From Bog-473 sp963836605 (GTDB lineage: Bacteria > Actinomycetota > Acidimicrobiia > Acidimicrobiales > RAAP-2): a stretch of 64,000 bases of DNA. The translations under genes and the position numbers were made by a program. Shown piece after piece: positions 1-8,790 of the stretch. Within the stretch, counting starts at the first letter, position 1, and each line of letters starts with the position of its first letter. Location: contig CAWIKB010000016.1 in assembly GCA_963836605.1 (NCBI GenBank), positions 38,712 through 102,711 on the forward strand, written 5' to 3'. Under the pieces are notes generated by a model. That model was not told the origin of the DNA. It did no database searches and was given only the letters and a program-made list of their open reading frames with translations.

Positions 1-1598
1 TCGCCCACGTGCTGGGTCGACTCGCCCGCCTGGTGGAGGGCCTCCTTGATGCGCTTGTTGGCCTCGGCGGTCAGCGCCGCTGCCTGGTCCCACTGCGTCA
101 CCCGGCGTGCAGGCGTCACCTCTCCGGGATGGCTGAGCGACGTGCACGGGTTCCCCGTGGCGGGACCACTCAATAAGTTGGCGTTCGGTTGCCAGTTGCC
201 GAAGCTCCAGGGGCAGCCCATCGGGTAGCCGAGAACCAGCACATGGTCTCCATCGTTGAGCAGTGACTCGTAGATGTCGACCAGGTGCTTGGTCTGCTCG
301 ATCTGTTGCCACTGAGCATCGAAGCAGTTGAGGATGCCACCCGGACCGGCTTCGGGCTCCGCCGCCCGGTACAACACCGTTCTGAGACCGGAATGGCCGA
401 CGACGGCCGTATCGGCGCAGGATCCCTTCTGTATGGTCACCAGGCCGAGGACAGAAATGTCGAGGTAGTCGGAGAGAAGGGGGTTGGCACCGAGGGTCAT
501 CACCACGGTCGCATTCTTGATCTTCTTCAGCTGGGGGCCGAAGCGGCCGTTCGTGACGGGGTCCCAGTCTGCTGGTGTCGACCCCGTAACGGCCCAATTC
601 TCGATGGCCGCCGGATCAACGGTCGACTGCCTCTTGGCAATGACGTATGAATAGGCGACTGTGGGTGCTCCGGGCTGGTCGAACCATGGACCGGCCACCC
701 AAGGCATCCCGGTGTCGTTGTTGTTCGAGCAGCGGTCGTTGATGGTGGCGGGCGGGGAGCACGCCTCCAGGCTGTTGGTCCCTTTCCAGTCATTGTCGAA
801 GGACTGATTGACTCCGCAGGTCTTGAGCGGTTCGCCCTCGGTGCCGCAGTACCCGAACCCCGCCGTGACGGAATCGCCGAGGAAGTAGACGCGGGGTTCT
901 CCCGCGGGGATGGTCCCGGCGGTGACCGTCCAGCGCGGTTCGAGATTCGGTTCGTTCAGTCCCGAGAACGTCGAGGTGAGGCAGGAGAATTGGAGGGGCG
1001 GCGCGTCCGGGACGGTCTTGTCGACGGAGCACTGGAGCTCGCCGGGGCTGCCGGTGGCCGGTGCCGTGGTGACATGGCCCGAGACGGAATAGCCACTCGG
1101 CACCCAGCTGCCGTCCGCCCCGGGAATCGAGATGGTGTAGACGAAGCTGACCGCGGTCTTGAACTGCCCCGAGAATCCCGTGGGGCCACCACGGATCCCT
1201 GTCCCCGATGTGCCTGGTTGGATGAAGTACGGCTTGTCCTCGTAGCAGAACGAGGCCGATGCTCCTTCGGGCACGGAGCTCGGCACAGGGTTGGCGCCGG
1301 GACAGACCGGGTTACGCGACTCTGCGCCGGTGCCGTCCCGTGTGAGCAGCACCCCCTTGCTGGTGACAATGGTGCCTGTCACCTTCGTGTCGAAGCCAGC
1401 CGGGCTGGTGTCCCTTACGGCAAAAGTACCGGCGCGGGCTGGGGTGTCTCCGACAAGGATCGACAGGCCCGTCGGGAGAGCGCTGACGACCAGGAGCAGA
1501 ATCGACAGGCGCAGGCGCACCTGCCACGTGGCCCGCACAGCCACCCGGCTTCGGGGCGAGCGACGCTTGCTCCGCATTCCTTCGCGTCGACCGATCAT
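1..1598 (-). CDS. Secreted/membrane-anchored SGNH (GDSL-like) hydrolase, C-terminus beyond window
   Basis: The minus-strand frame stays open from an ATG at 1598 (alternative ATG at 1577) to base 1, so at least 532 residues are encoded and the stop lies outside the window. A basic N-terminus is followed by a hydrophobic segment at about residues 31-50 (LSILLLVVSALPTG), a signal peptide or anchor. A region of about 190 residues with scattered cysteines precedes the hydrolase block: FLGDSVTAGFGYCG with GDS at residues 241-243 (SGNH block I, nucleophile Ser) and MTLGANP with GAN at 370-372, which resembles block III (GxND) with Ala for the variable residue. The C-terminal DxxH motif would be past the edge or near it and was not seen. 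Known for the family: extracytoplasmic ester or lipid hydrolysis. The substrate cannot be told. The many cysteines suggest an exported disulfide-bonded protein. Confidence 0.8.
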   Translation of the reverse strand, partial: MIGRREGMRSKRRSPRSRVAVRATWQVRLRLSILLLVVSALPTGLSILVGDTPARAGTFAVRDTSPAGFDTKVTGTIVTSKGVLLTRDGTGAESRNPVCPGANPVPSSVPEGASASFCYEDKPYFIQPGTSGTGIRGGPTGFSGQFKTAVSFVYTISIPGADGSWVPSGYSVSGHVTTAPATGSPGELQCSVDKTVPDAPPLQFSCLTSTFSGLNEPNLEPRWTVTAGTIPAGEPRVYFLGDSVTAGFGYCGTEGEPLKTCGVNQSFDNDWKGTNSLEACSPPATINDRCSNNNDTGMPWVAGPWFDQPGAPTVAYSYVIAKRQSTVDPAAIENWAVTGSTPADWDPVTNGRFGPQLKKIKNATVVMTLGANPLLSDYLDISVLGLVTIQKGSCADTAVVGHSGLRTVLYRAAEPEAGPGGILNCFDAQWQQIEQTKHLVDIYESLLNDGDHVLVLGYPMGCPWSFGNWQPNANLLSGPATGNPCTSLSHPGEVTPARRVTQWDQAAALTAEANKRIKEALHQAGESTQHVG

Positions 1599-1647
1599 CG
1601 CGTGGCCCGCCGAACTCAACGTGGGGGCGTCGAGCATCGGATTCCGA

Positions 1648-2427
1648 TCATGCACAGCCCTGCAGGACGGTGCCGCTCTTCTCACCTGCCAGCACAAGGT
1701 GAATCGCCTGATGCATCTGATCAGGTTTGACCTGGACGCCGAAGCCAAAGGGTTGGTCGAGCATGGCCAAGACGGCAATCACCACCATCATCAGAGTTGC
1801 CAAGCTGAGCAGCGCCCAGACCAAGCCCGCTCGGTTGGCGGCGTAGTTCAGCGAGACCAAGAGAAACACCAAAAAAGCGCCAACGTAGATCACCACCCAC
1901 AAGGCGGCTGGAATGTCGGGTGCCGTGAGATACAACAACCTGGCCCGGGATGCGTTGGCGTCACTGAGGATCGACTGGGCACGACCATACGCGGAACCCT
2001 CTTCCTTAGTGTTGCTGGGGAGGGAGGCAACCTCTTGTCGAAGCTGGTCTCCGAGGGTCAGTGTCCGCGGTGCTTCGAACTGGTTGCCGTTCTCCATCGA
2101 CGGCCAGTCGTCGCTGACGATTGACCGCATGTAGCAGACCAAGTCGTGGCGAACGTGGTCCTGGGTCTGAGGAGGGTACGCCCCGACAGTGTCATAGAGG
2201 GTGAGCAGCGAACCGGCCTCCTGCTGAGCGGTGCTTCGCACGGTGGAGTAGTGGCCCACGGCGAAACTCACCAACAGACCCAACAAGAGGCCGTAGGCAG
2301 CCCCAATGAAGCTCAGTGAAGTCCTGAAGTCCGGGGCTGGCAACGACTTGGCTCTGCGCCTCTTGTCGGCCACGAATGCCAACACTCCCGCCGCGCCCAG
2401 CACCAACAACAGGACCAACACATGCAT
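1648..2427 (-). CDS. DUF4239 (bestrophin-like) membrane protein
   Basis: A frame of 259 residues beginning MHVLVLLLVLGAAGVLAF. The frame is open 76 codons further upstream, but that stretch looks non-coding, so the ATG at 2427 directly before the first membrane segment is preferred. Membrane segments lie near residues 2-20 and 38-58 (FIGAAYGLLLGLLVSFAVG) and a pair near the C-terminus (ALWVVIYVGAFLVFLLV and LLSLATLMMVVIAVLAML), separated by a soluble region. This two-plus-two layout and the final DQPF motif fit the DUF4239 family, whose function is not established. A second, frameshifted member of the family is at 26660-27458. It follows the SGNH gene on the same strand with a 49-bp gap. Confidence 0.7.
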   Translation of the reverse strand: MHVLVLLLVLGAAGVLAFVADKRRRAKSLPAPDFRTSLSFIGAAYGLLLGLLVSFAVGHYSTVRSTAQQEAGSLLTLYDTVGAYPPQTQDHVRHDLVCYMRSIVSDDWPSMENGNQFEAPRTLTLGDQLRQEVASLPSNTKEEGSAYGRAQSILSDANASRARLLYLTAPDIPAALWVVIYVGAFLVFLLVSLNYAANRAGLVWALLSLATLMMVVIAVLAMLDQPFGFGVQVKPDQMHQAIHLVLAGEKSGTVLQGCA

Positions 2428-2673
2428 GATCAGGATGCAACCAACATCACCGCGCATCGATCCATGACCTACCGCCTCTCCTGCGCCAGCAGCGTAACCG
2501 CCATGAGCATCCGGCGCTGAGATCAGCGACGGCTCAGATCGGCCGCGCATTAGCTGATCGCGACCGTCTTGGTTCCTCAGATCCGTTGGCCAGGAGTGAA
2601 ACATGCTCCGATTGCTTGGAGGATTCGGTCTGGCCGAAGGCGGCGTTGGCGGCACGACCGCCCAGCCCGGCGG

Positions 2674-3126
2674 TTACTTGGCCGACGCCGGTCGGGGGAG
2701 CCGCAGCTCTGCCGTGCCCGTGACGTGCTCGCCCAGGTCCCCCGCCGCCCGGAAGGCGACCTGCACCATACCTTCGTCACCGTCCGGCGCGAGTTCGGTC
2801 ACCTCGCCGGTGTAGGTGAGGGTGTGACCGGGGAACACGGGTACGCCCAGCCGGACGGCCATCTTGGTGATCCGGGCGTCGGGCCCGGCCCAATCGGTGA
2901 GGAAGCGGCTGCAGTAGGCGGTGTCGGACAGGATGTTCATGAAGATGTCCGGCGCGCCTTGGGCGTTGGCGAAGGCGCGGTCGTGGTGGGCGGGCATGAA
3001 GTCCCGGGTGGCGATGGCCCCGGCCACGATGATCGTCGCGGTGACGTCGAGCATCAGGGGCGGGAGCGTGTCACCCACGGCCAGGGAACCGAAGTCGCAG
3101 GTGCCCGGGAAGACGGACGCGCTCAC
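2674..3126 (-). CDS. MaoC-like hot-dog dehydratase (C-terminal half of a MaoC pair)
   Basis: 150 residues starting at a GTG whose GTGA overlaps the stop of the preceding 48-codon ORF. FMPAHHDRAFANAQGAPDIFMNI matches the hydratase motif of MaoC/R-hydratase hot-dog folds (Asp and His in the PAHHD stretch are the expected catalytic region). Such proteins hydrate or dehydrate acyl-CoA thioesters. The adjacent 183-residue protein at 3266-3817 is the usual N-terminal MaoC partner; the two probably form a heterodimer acting on a steroid side chain, branched or long acyl-CoA, but the substrate cannot be assigned here. Full length for the family. Confidence 0.8.
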   Translation of the reverse strand: MSASVFPGTCDFGSLAVGDTLPPLMLDVTATIIVAGAIATRDFMPAHHDRAFANAQGAPDIFMNILSDTAYCSRFLTDWAGPDARITKMAVRLGVPVFPGHTLTYTGEVTELAPDGDEGMVQVAFRAAGDLGEHVTGTAELRLPRPASAK

Positions 3127-3269
3127 CGAGCACCGGCCAAGACGAACTGGTGGAGAACCAGATCGTCATACCATGCGGCATACCGCTGGATGAGCAACTT
3201 GTGTTGGCGGACTCCGTCCCAGAAGGACTCGGTGCAAGGGATGGCCGAGGGACCCAGTCGCGCGCTCAC
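3123..3269 (-). pseudogene. 48-codon remnant of a DUF35/OB-fold domain between the MaoC halves
   Basis: A short ORF starts at a GTG overlapping (GTGA) the stop of the upstream MaoC gene and ends in a TGA overlapping the GTG of the downstream MaoC gene. Its text (TESFWDGVRQHKLLIQRYA) resembles the start of DUF35 acyl-CoA-associated proteins, which normally continue into a CxxC zinc ribbon and an OB fold. Both are missing; the remaining 18 residues look unrelated. In related actinobacteria this OB-fold domain commonly lies in the same locus as, or is fused to, the MaoC N-domain. The simplest reading is an internal deletion that kept translational coupling. Whether the 48-residue peptide is functional is unknown. 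Confidence 0.55.
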
Positions 3270-3817
3270 GGCGCGCTCGTCGTGGGTTGGAACTTGAGGA
3301 TGCGGAAGCGCTGGCGGCCCACCACCGCGCCTTCCTGATCGGTGTAGGTGGTTAGCCAGGTGACGAAGCGGCCTGGTCCCATGCTCGTTGCCTTCTCCTC
3401 GGAGATGGACTCGAAGACCGTGCTGGTCGAGACGACGTCGCCGGGACGCAGATAGCGCTCGAACTCGAACTCGGAGTTGGTGGCCAGGGTGGCCACGTAG
3501 CCTGCCCGGTCGAGGATGGACAGGGGAGCCTCCCCGGTGGCCTCGACGGGTGAGCCACCGCGCTCGGCGATGCCAGTGATCTTGGGCGTTGCCATCGACC
3601 ACGTCTGGAGCATCAGCGGCGGGGCCACGATGCCCCCGAAGCGGGACCGTGCGGCCGCCTCGGGGTCGGTGTAGATCGGGTTGGCGTCCTCGAACGCCGC
3701 CGCCCAGTGCCTGATCATGGGCTCGTTCACCGGGTCGGGTGCCACCGAAACGGCATGTGACCCGACCGGTTGGCCGATCAGTGCCGCGAGCTGCTCGTCG
3801 ACTGTCTCGTCGCTCAC
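3266..3817 (-). CDS. MaoC N-terminal-type dehydratase (FAS1-like dehydratase domain)
   Basis: 183 residues. IRHWAAAFEDANPIYTDPE, followed by FGGIVAPPLMLQTW, is characteristic of the MaoC_dehydrat_N family (hot-dog fold acting with a second MaoC subunit on acyl-CoA). The end, RQRFRILKFQP, is the usual end of this domain. It is first in a three-ORF set with GTGA overlaps (3817 to 2674), so translation is likely coupled. The Met start is the only good candidate near the family N-terminus. Likely role: acyl-CoA hydration in lipid or steroid degradation; the substrate is inferred only from the family. Confidence 0.8.
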   Translation of the reverse strand: MSDETVDEQLAALIGQPVGSHAVSVAPDPVNEPMIRHWAAAFEDANPIYTDPEAAARSRFGGIVAPPLMLQTWSMATPKITGIAERGGSPVEATGEAPLSILDRAGYVATLATNSEFEFERYLRPGDVVSTSTVFESISEEKATSMGPGRFVTWLTTYTDQEGAVVGRQRFRILKFQPTTSAP

Positions 3818-4423
3818 CCGTCCTCCAGTCTGTTCCCCGACCGCACGGTCGCCATTGTGCCTCGGGCGCGCGGTCAGCGAACACCGAGCGCCCTACCCCT
3901 CGAAGGCCTCGGGGCCGAGACCTGGTGCGTCCACGGATGTCGCCCGAGAACCGGTTGGTAGTGATCGAGGGGGTCTTGGTTGGTTGGTAAGAATTTTGGT
4001 GGGCTACCGACACAACCCCCCTGGGCTGGGCTCGGTCATTCGATACGAAGGCCACTTGCCACGCTAACAGTCCGGATTTCCCACCTTCCGGGTGCTTGGT
4101 TCGAGTCCCCCTGCGCTCATGTTCACGACGTGACACGAAAGAACGAGAGGGGCCCCGGGAACGGCCGGAAGCCGGACAAGGGGCGAGGCACCGCCCACTC
4201 AGAGGCGAGCGACGAGCCCGGCTGCGATCGGCGGCCTCTCACCCCGCTCCAGCGTCCTGGTCAACAACGCTGACGGGAATCACAACGAACCGCAGCCGAC
4301 CTATCAGGGCAGACGACTACCGAACGCTGCCGAGAGTTGCCTTTGGGGTTGGCCGACACCTCGGTCGACAGGGGCGACCTGCCGACGCCGCTGGCCGGAC
4401 GCGAGAGACGTCCGTGCCTTACG
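3818..4423. other. Non-coding region with two dispersed repeats
   Basis: No convincing gene. At 3996-4086 lies a copy of the dispersed repeat also found at 11338, 26439 and 45939 (TGGTGGGCTACCGACA, then TTGCCACGCTAACAGTCCGG). It is followed by a tRNA T-arm-like string (GGTTCGAGTCCCCCTGCG, about 4096-4113). At about 4125-4225 is a GC-rich repeat containing GGCCGGAAGCCGG, shared with 22422-22500. These look like residues of former insertions. Confidence 0.5.
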
Positions 4424-5722
4424 TCAGAATCGGCCTAACAATCGAGTCCGGTGTTCGTGGGCCGGTGTTGTCTCCATGACGGATGGAGCCCTGTCTGAAG
4501 ACGTTTGGAACCAACTGACATATCGATTCACGAGGGGCGACGCTGAGAGCCCATGAACGAGGACCGACAGACCCACTGTGAGATACGTCACGGTGGCGAT
4601 CTCCGCAGAGTGTGGAAGACGGGCGTCTTCCACGATCACCGCGAACACGATCGACGCCAGTCCCCGAGGGCCGAACCAGCCCATGAAAGCAACGGTTGCC
4701 GATCGGGCATGCGTGCCAAAGAGCGCGATGGCCACCGGTACCATCCGCACGACGGTCAGACTCAGCACCGAATAGAGGACGATGTGCCAACTTATGTGCT
4801 TTAACGCTGGACCAAAAAGTACCGCCCCGAAGATGAGGAAAGTGACGCTGTCGAGCGTGGCCCCGGTCTCCTCGGTGAAGAGCATGGCTTGGGCTACATC
4901 GTCTCGGGCAAGCAGACCAAAGAGGGCACCAGCCAAGAAGGCGGCGATGAACCCCGACCCCCCGAGTGCGTCGGCCGCGCCGTAGGCGGCAATTGTCGTC
5001 GCCAGCGGAACGATCTGCTGCCACGTCTCGTCAATGAGATTTCGCCGAGTTGCGAGGACGACGATTACAGCGGAAAGCAAGGCGGCGCCGGCGCCACAGA
5101 GGACGCCGTAACCGATCTCTTCAACCACGACGGTCAGTGGATGGGCCTCAGCGCCTGCCGCGGTGGCGAGAAGGATCAGCAGCAACGGCACGCAGATCCC
5201 GTCATTGAGGCCGCTTTCAACGTTCAGCGATTGCCGCACGACCTGGGGAAGCCGGTCATCGGTGACGACGGCACTCCCGAGTCCGGCGTCGGTTGGGGCG
5301 AGGACGACCCCAAGGATCAAAGCATCATTGAGGGAGAAGGACCTGAAGAGCACAAAGGCCGTGAGCCCACCCGCAACGACCGTCAAGATCAGGCCAACGC
5401 CGAGCAAACGTACTGGCATCGATGCCTCGCTCTTCAGTGCATGGAGGTTTATGCGAGACGAATCAGAGAACAACACGACGGCGAGGGTCGCCTCAGCAAG
5501 CGTCCGAACGGTCGAGCTGGTTGGTCGGGCTGCGATCTCGTCGAGCACGAGAGGGCCGACGAGAACGCCGATGGCGACCACCAGGATCGCTGGGGTGAGC
5601 GGGGTCCCCGACAGGTACCGCGACACGGATGCGACGAGCAGCAGCGACACTCCGACAATGGCGAGTCCCGCTCCCACGGTTAGAGAACGCCTGCTCGCGA
5701 TCCGATGAAACGCATAATCCAC
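4424..5722 (-). CDS. CPA1-type sodium(cation):proton antiporter
   Basis: 432 residues with about 12 predicted membrane spans throughout. Diagnostic stretches are VVLAPTDAGLGSAVV, NVESGLNDGICVPLLL (the ND pair of CPA antiporters) and WFGPRGLASIVFAV near the C-terminus. This places it with NhaP/KefB-like cation/H+ exchangers that set cytoplasmic pH and Na+/K+ content. The length is typical of the membrane domain alone; no C-terminal TrkA or CBS regulatory domain is present. The start is a GTG with only a weak purine-rich stretch upstream. It stands alone between repeat-rich intergenic regions. Ion specificity cannot be read from sequence. Confidence 0.85.
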   Translation of the reverse strand: MDYAFHRIASRRSLTVGAGLAIVGVSLLLVASVSRYLSGTPLTPAILVVAIGVLVGPLVLDEIAARPTSSTVRTLAEATLAVVLFSDSSRINLHALKSEASMPVRLLGVGLILTVVAGGLTAFVLFRSFSLNDALILGVVLAPTDAGLGSAVVTDDRLPQVVRQSLNVESGLNDGICVPLLLILLATAAGAEAHPLTVVVEEIGYGVLCGAGAALLSAVIVVLATRRNLIDETWQQIVPLATTIAAYGAADALGGSGFIAAFLAGALFGLLARDDVAQAMLFTEETGATLDSVTFLIFGAVLFGPALKHISWHIVLYSVLSLTVVRMVPVAIALFGTHARSATVAFMGWFGPRGLASIVFAVIVEDARLPHSAEIATVTYLTVGLSVLVHGLSASPLVNRYVSWFQTSSDRAPSVMETTPAHEHRTRLLGRF

Positions 5723-6558
5723 AGCATCTCATTTGCTGTCGCGATGTAGGAATTGAATGGCGGCATCGTGATCAGACCGGTAATTCGGCGGCTTGGATAG
5801 AGCTGACATCGGGATGGGCGGGTGCGCGGGACTATGCAATGCTTCACATTGCTGAACAAGTGGCAAAGACTCGACCGACCACGTCCTGCTGATCGTTCGG
5901 CGTTCCTTGGTGGTGAGTGGATCTGAGATTGATCGCTAGATCGGTATCGTCGCTGGAGTGATCGCTGGCAGCAGCCACGACATTGGTGGCTGGATCAAGG
6001 CCCCGATAGCTCTAGGTCTTGGTCTCCTTGCCAGTCGAAGTACTCCACGAACCTGACGGAGATCCCTGGGCGACCAGACCTTCGGGTCGGTCCACTTACG
6101 ACGCACCAGCTCACGACTTCGGCGGAGCAGGGTGTAGGGCTGTACCAAGAACCGAGAAGCGCCGTATTCCTGAGGCTCCTATGCCCGCGCCCGATTTCCG
6201 TTCCATCGGTCATCGGTGCGTCACGCCCACTGCACGTCTCTGTCCACAGTCATCGAGAAAGAGATCTGTTGGCGTGACCACATCACGGAGGCACGAGCCG
6301 GTGCTGGCGCCTGGCGATGGCTTCGGCAATAGCCTTCGCGAAGCGGTAGGCGCGTGACGAGTACACCGTGCAGCTGCCGACTATCTCGGCTGTTTCACCC
6401 GCTTCGTTCGGGCAGAAGTGTGTCCCGCCATGCAGCCAGCGCCTCCTCGCTGGGGTCCGGCCGGGATAGGAACGCTTCTGACGCAAGCCCTCGCTCCGAT
6501 CGGAACGTGCGTATCCCTACCGTCGCCACCGGCGTGGGAACCCCTGGCCTAACACGGC
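5723..6558. other. Region without intact genes; transposase remnant on the minus strand
   Basis: About 840 bp. On the minus strand at 5936-6148 the translation QPYTLLRRSRELVRRKWTDP closely matches the helical segment of the DDE integrase-like transposase at 52338 (QPETLLRWHSEVVRRKWMYA). It is short and surrounded by non-matching sequence, so it is read as a decayed fragment. A 67-codon minus frame at 6283-6486 was seen but has no support. Confidence 0.4.
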
Positions 6559-6909
6559 TCAAACGTCACCGCTCGAGTGTGCGTCAGGCTGGACCGATTT
6601 CTTTGGGCCGGTTTTGGCGGACTCAACTCGCCCCCCACTTGGGGGGCTTGAGCCGGTGGCGTCTGTCACCTCGTCACCTCGTTCTCGATGGCGGCGGCGC
6701 CAGAGGCGGTCGAAGAGCACAACCACCGCTATCAGAACGCCCCCAATAGCGAAGACAATGGCGACGATTCGAATCATCCTGAAAACGCGTCGCCCCACGC
6801 CGTGGGCCCGGTCAACTACCTCGAGTACCTGCTGGGCGGTGTCCAGGGCAGACTGGACATGAGCCAGATCGGTCTCGGCTTGCACGATTGCGCTATCGAA
6901 CGTGGTCAT
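6559..6909 (-). CDS. Small single-pass membrane protein of unknown function
   Basis: 116 residues. The N-terminal 42 residues are hydrophilic with a heptad-like pattern (DSAIVQAETDLAHVQSAL), suggesting a helix or coiled coil. They are followed by a membrane span at about 45-66 (RIVAIVFAIGGVLIAVVVLF) and a highly charged cytoplasmic tail (RLWRRRHRERGDE). No family is recognised. The ATG at 6909 has only a weak ribosome-binding stretch. Coding is supported by the coherent helix-span-basic tail layout. It stands alone. Confidence 0.45.
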   Translation of the reverse strand: MTTFDSAIVQAETDLAHVQSALDTAQQVLEVVDRAHGVGRRVFRMIRIVAIVFAIGGVLIAVVVLFDRLWRRRHRERGDEVTDATGSSPPSGGRVESAKTGPKKSVQPDAHSSGDV

Positions 6910-7462
6910 GTCAGGGCCTCACGTCAGGGGCAAGAAGGTGACAGCCATGTCATCCATGTTCTACAGAGTACGTACAGCTGGAAGTCGCCAGGCGGAAATT
7001 ACGATAGGAGGGCGTTTCGCTAGGTCACGTGACCGCTCACGAATCCGAGAAGAACGCGTCGGTGAGTCCTTCCCCGGGCCGACCGAGGTGGCGATCACGG
7101 AGATCTCGTCGCCAGGTCCGCTTATCGCCTAGACACCCCACGCCGCTAAGTCGTCAAGCCGCCACAGCGGATTCGTCGCATGGCCAGGCGATGGTCTCGT
7201 CGTAGAGGACTCCCCGGCCAAGGCAGACATGGAGGATCCCGACCAGGCGGTTGCCAAGTTGACGGAGAGCCTGATGGTGGGTTTTGCCTCTGGCTCGTAG
7301 TTCGTCGTAGTAACGCTTGGCACCGGGCGACTTGGTCAGCGTGCAAAAGGCCCACTGAGCGCAGGCATCGCCCAGTCGGTGGTTGCGGGCATAGCGGGCC
7401 AGCACGACCCGGCTGTGACCTGAGGCTTTGGTGATGGGCGACGTGCCGGCGTAGTTCTTGCG

Positions 7463-8790
7463 AGACTGTGAGGATCCACTTTGCAGCTCGGCGGCCCTGC
7501 TGGGCTGTGGTCGGTGATCCCGAGCGTGACCCATTTCGAGACTGGCCTTGTGCCTTGCCGAAGACTTGTCCGCTCGTGATTGCCGGCCCCGGCCCGGGTG
7601 GAGCTCTGGCCTGATCAGGAGCTTGACCGCCGCCGGTGTCCGCCGGTGACGTGTCCCATCACAGTCCTGCCTTTCTCCATCCGGACCGGAACCGACCACG
7701 TCCCTCCAGGCAAAGGAGCAACGCATGGAAAGTCTGTCCGAGATCGTCGACGTCGTCATCGGCGTTGACACCCACGTCAGAACCCACAGCGCAGCAGCGG
7801 TCAATGCGAAAACCGGTGGGGTGCTCGGCGAGATCACCGTCGAGGCAACGCCTCAAGGTTATGAAGAGCTTTTCGAGTTCGCGAGCGAGCACGCAGGCCT
7901 TCGGGCCTGGGCAATCGAGGGCACCGGAAGCCACGGCGCCGGGCTGACACGCCGTCTCGCAAAGATCGAGGAGCTCGTTGTCGAGCTCGACCGGCCAGAG
8001 CGGCAAAAGCGTCGAAACGGTGCGAAGTCCGACCCCCTCGATGCGATCCGGGCCGCTCGAGAGGCACTCAGCCGGGCCAAGCTCGGCTCCCCACGCACGA
8101 CCGGTGAACGCCAAGCGCTCTCGGTGCTGCTGACAACCAGGCGATCGGCCGTCGCGGCCGCAGTGGAAGCCCAGCAACAGCTGTTCGCCCTGGTCATCGC
8201 CGCTCCCGAGCAACTGCGGTCCAAGCTTCGGGGAAAGCGCACGCTGGCGATGGCACAGACCGCGGTGCGTTTCCGTGTCCAGGTTGAGTGGGATCTCGAA
8301 ACCCGCACCACCGCAGGAGTGCTGCGCGATCTCGCCCGTCGTGCCCTGGACCTTTGGGCTGAGGCCGATCGTCATGAGAAGGCGATCCTCGGCATCGTCC
8401 GCTCGTGGCGCCCGGACCTGCTGGAACGGAAAGGCGTCGGCCCCATCGTGGCCGCGACGGTGCTCTGCGCCTGGTCTCACCCTGGACGAATCCACTCCGA
8501 AGCGGCCTTTGCCAAGCTTGGCGGTGTGGCGCCGATCCCGGCGAACTCTGGCCAGGTGACGACGCACTATCGCCTCAGCCGTTTCGGCGACCGCCAGCTC
8601 AACCTGACGTTTCACACCGTCGTGCTGTCCCGGATTCGCTGGGACCAGGAAACCCAGGCCTATGTGAAACGGCGCACAACGGAGGGCAAGACACCACGTG
8701 AGATCAAGCGATGCTTAAAGCGGTACGTCGCACGCGAGTTCTTTCGCCTTCTCGAAGGTGTGCCCTCAGTGACTTGACGATCCATAGGAG
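7463..8790 (+). mobile_element. IS110-family element inserted inside another IS110 transposase
   Basis: The boundaries are defined by restoration of the host reading frame: left flank GTAGTTCTTGCG to 7462, right flank CGTCTTGGGGTC from 8791. The 1328-bp element carries one intact transposase gene (7725-8777), a 262-bp left non-coding region and a 13-bp right end finishing CATAGGAG. The other inserted IS110 in this window (about 24887-26236) also has CATAGGAG at or near its right end. IS110 left regions usually encode the bridge RNA, so 7463-7724 is the place to look for it. Confidence 0.85.
7725..8777 (+). CDS. IS110-family DEDD transposase (intact)
   Basis: 350 residues, with a good Shine-Dalgarno sequence (AAAGGAG, 7711-7717) 7 nt before the ATG. 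The N-terminal DEDD_Tnp_IS110 domain begins VVIGVDTHVRTHSAAAVN and continues with WAIEGTGSHGAGL and KSDPLDAIRAARE. The C-terminal Tnp_20 domain contains LERKGVGPIVAATVL and FAKLGGVAPIPANSGQ (catalytic Ser region). All motifs are in order and the frame is intact, so this copy could be active. It lies inside the transposase gene of a different IS110 element on the opposite strand. Confidence 0.92.
   Translation: MESLSEIVDVVIGVDTHVRTHSAAAVNAKTGGVLGEITVEATPQGYEELFEFASEHAGLRAWAIEGTGSHGAGLTRRLAKIEELVVELDRPERQKRRNGAKSDPLDAIRAAREALSRAKLGSPRTTGERQALSVLLTTRRSAVAAAVEAQQQLFALVIAAPEQLRSKLRGKRTLAMAQTAVRFRVQVEWDLETRTTAGVLRDLARRALDLWAEADRHEKAILGIVRSWRPDLLERKGVGPIVAATVLCAWSHPGRIHSEAAFAKLGGVAPIPANSGQVTTHYRLSRFGDRQLNLTFHTVVLSRIRWDQETQAYVKRRTTEGKTPREIKRCLKRYVAREFFRLLEGVPSVT

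Noticed and set aside
4096..4120. A tRNA gene
   Set aside because: Only a T-arm-like string is present; no acceptor, D-arm or anticodon arm can be built around it.
7659..8615. 318-codon minus-strand frame opposite the intact IS110 transposase
   Set aside because: Antisense shadow of the transposase, Arg/Gly-rich with no domain.
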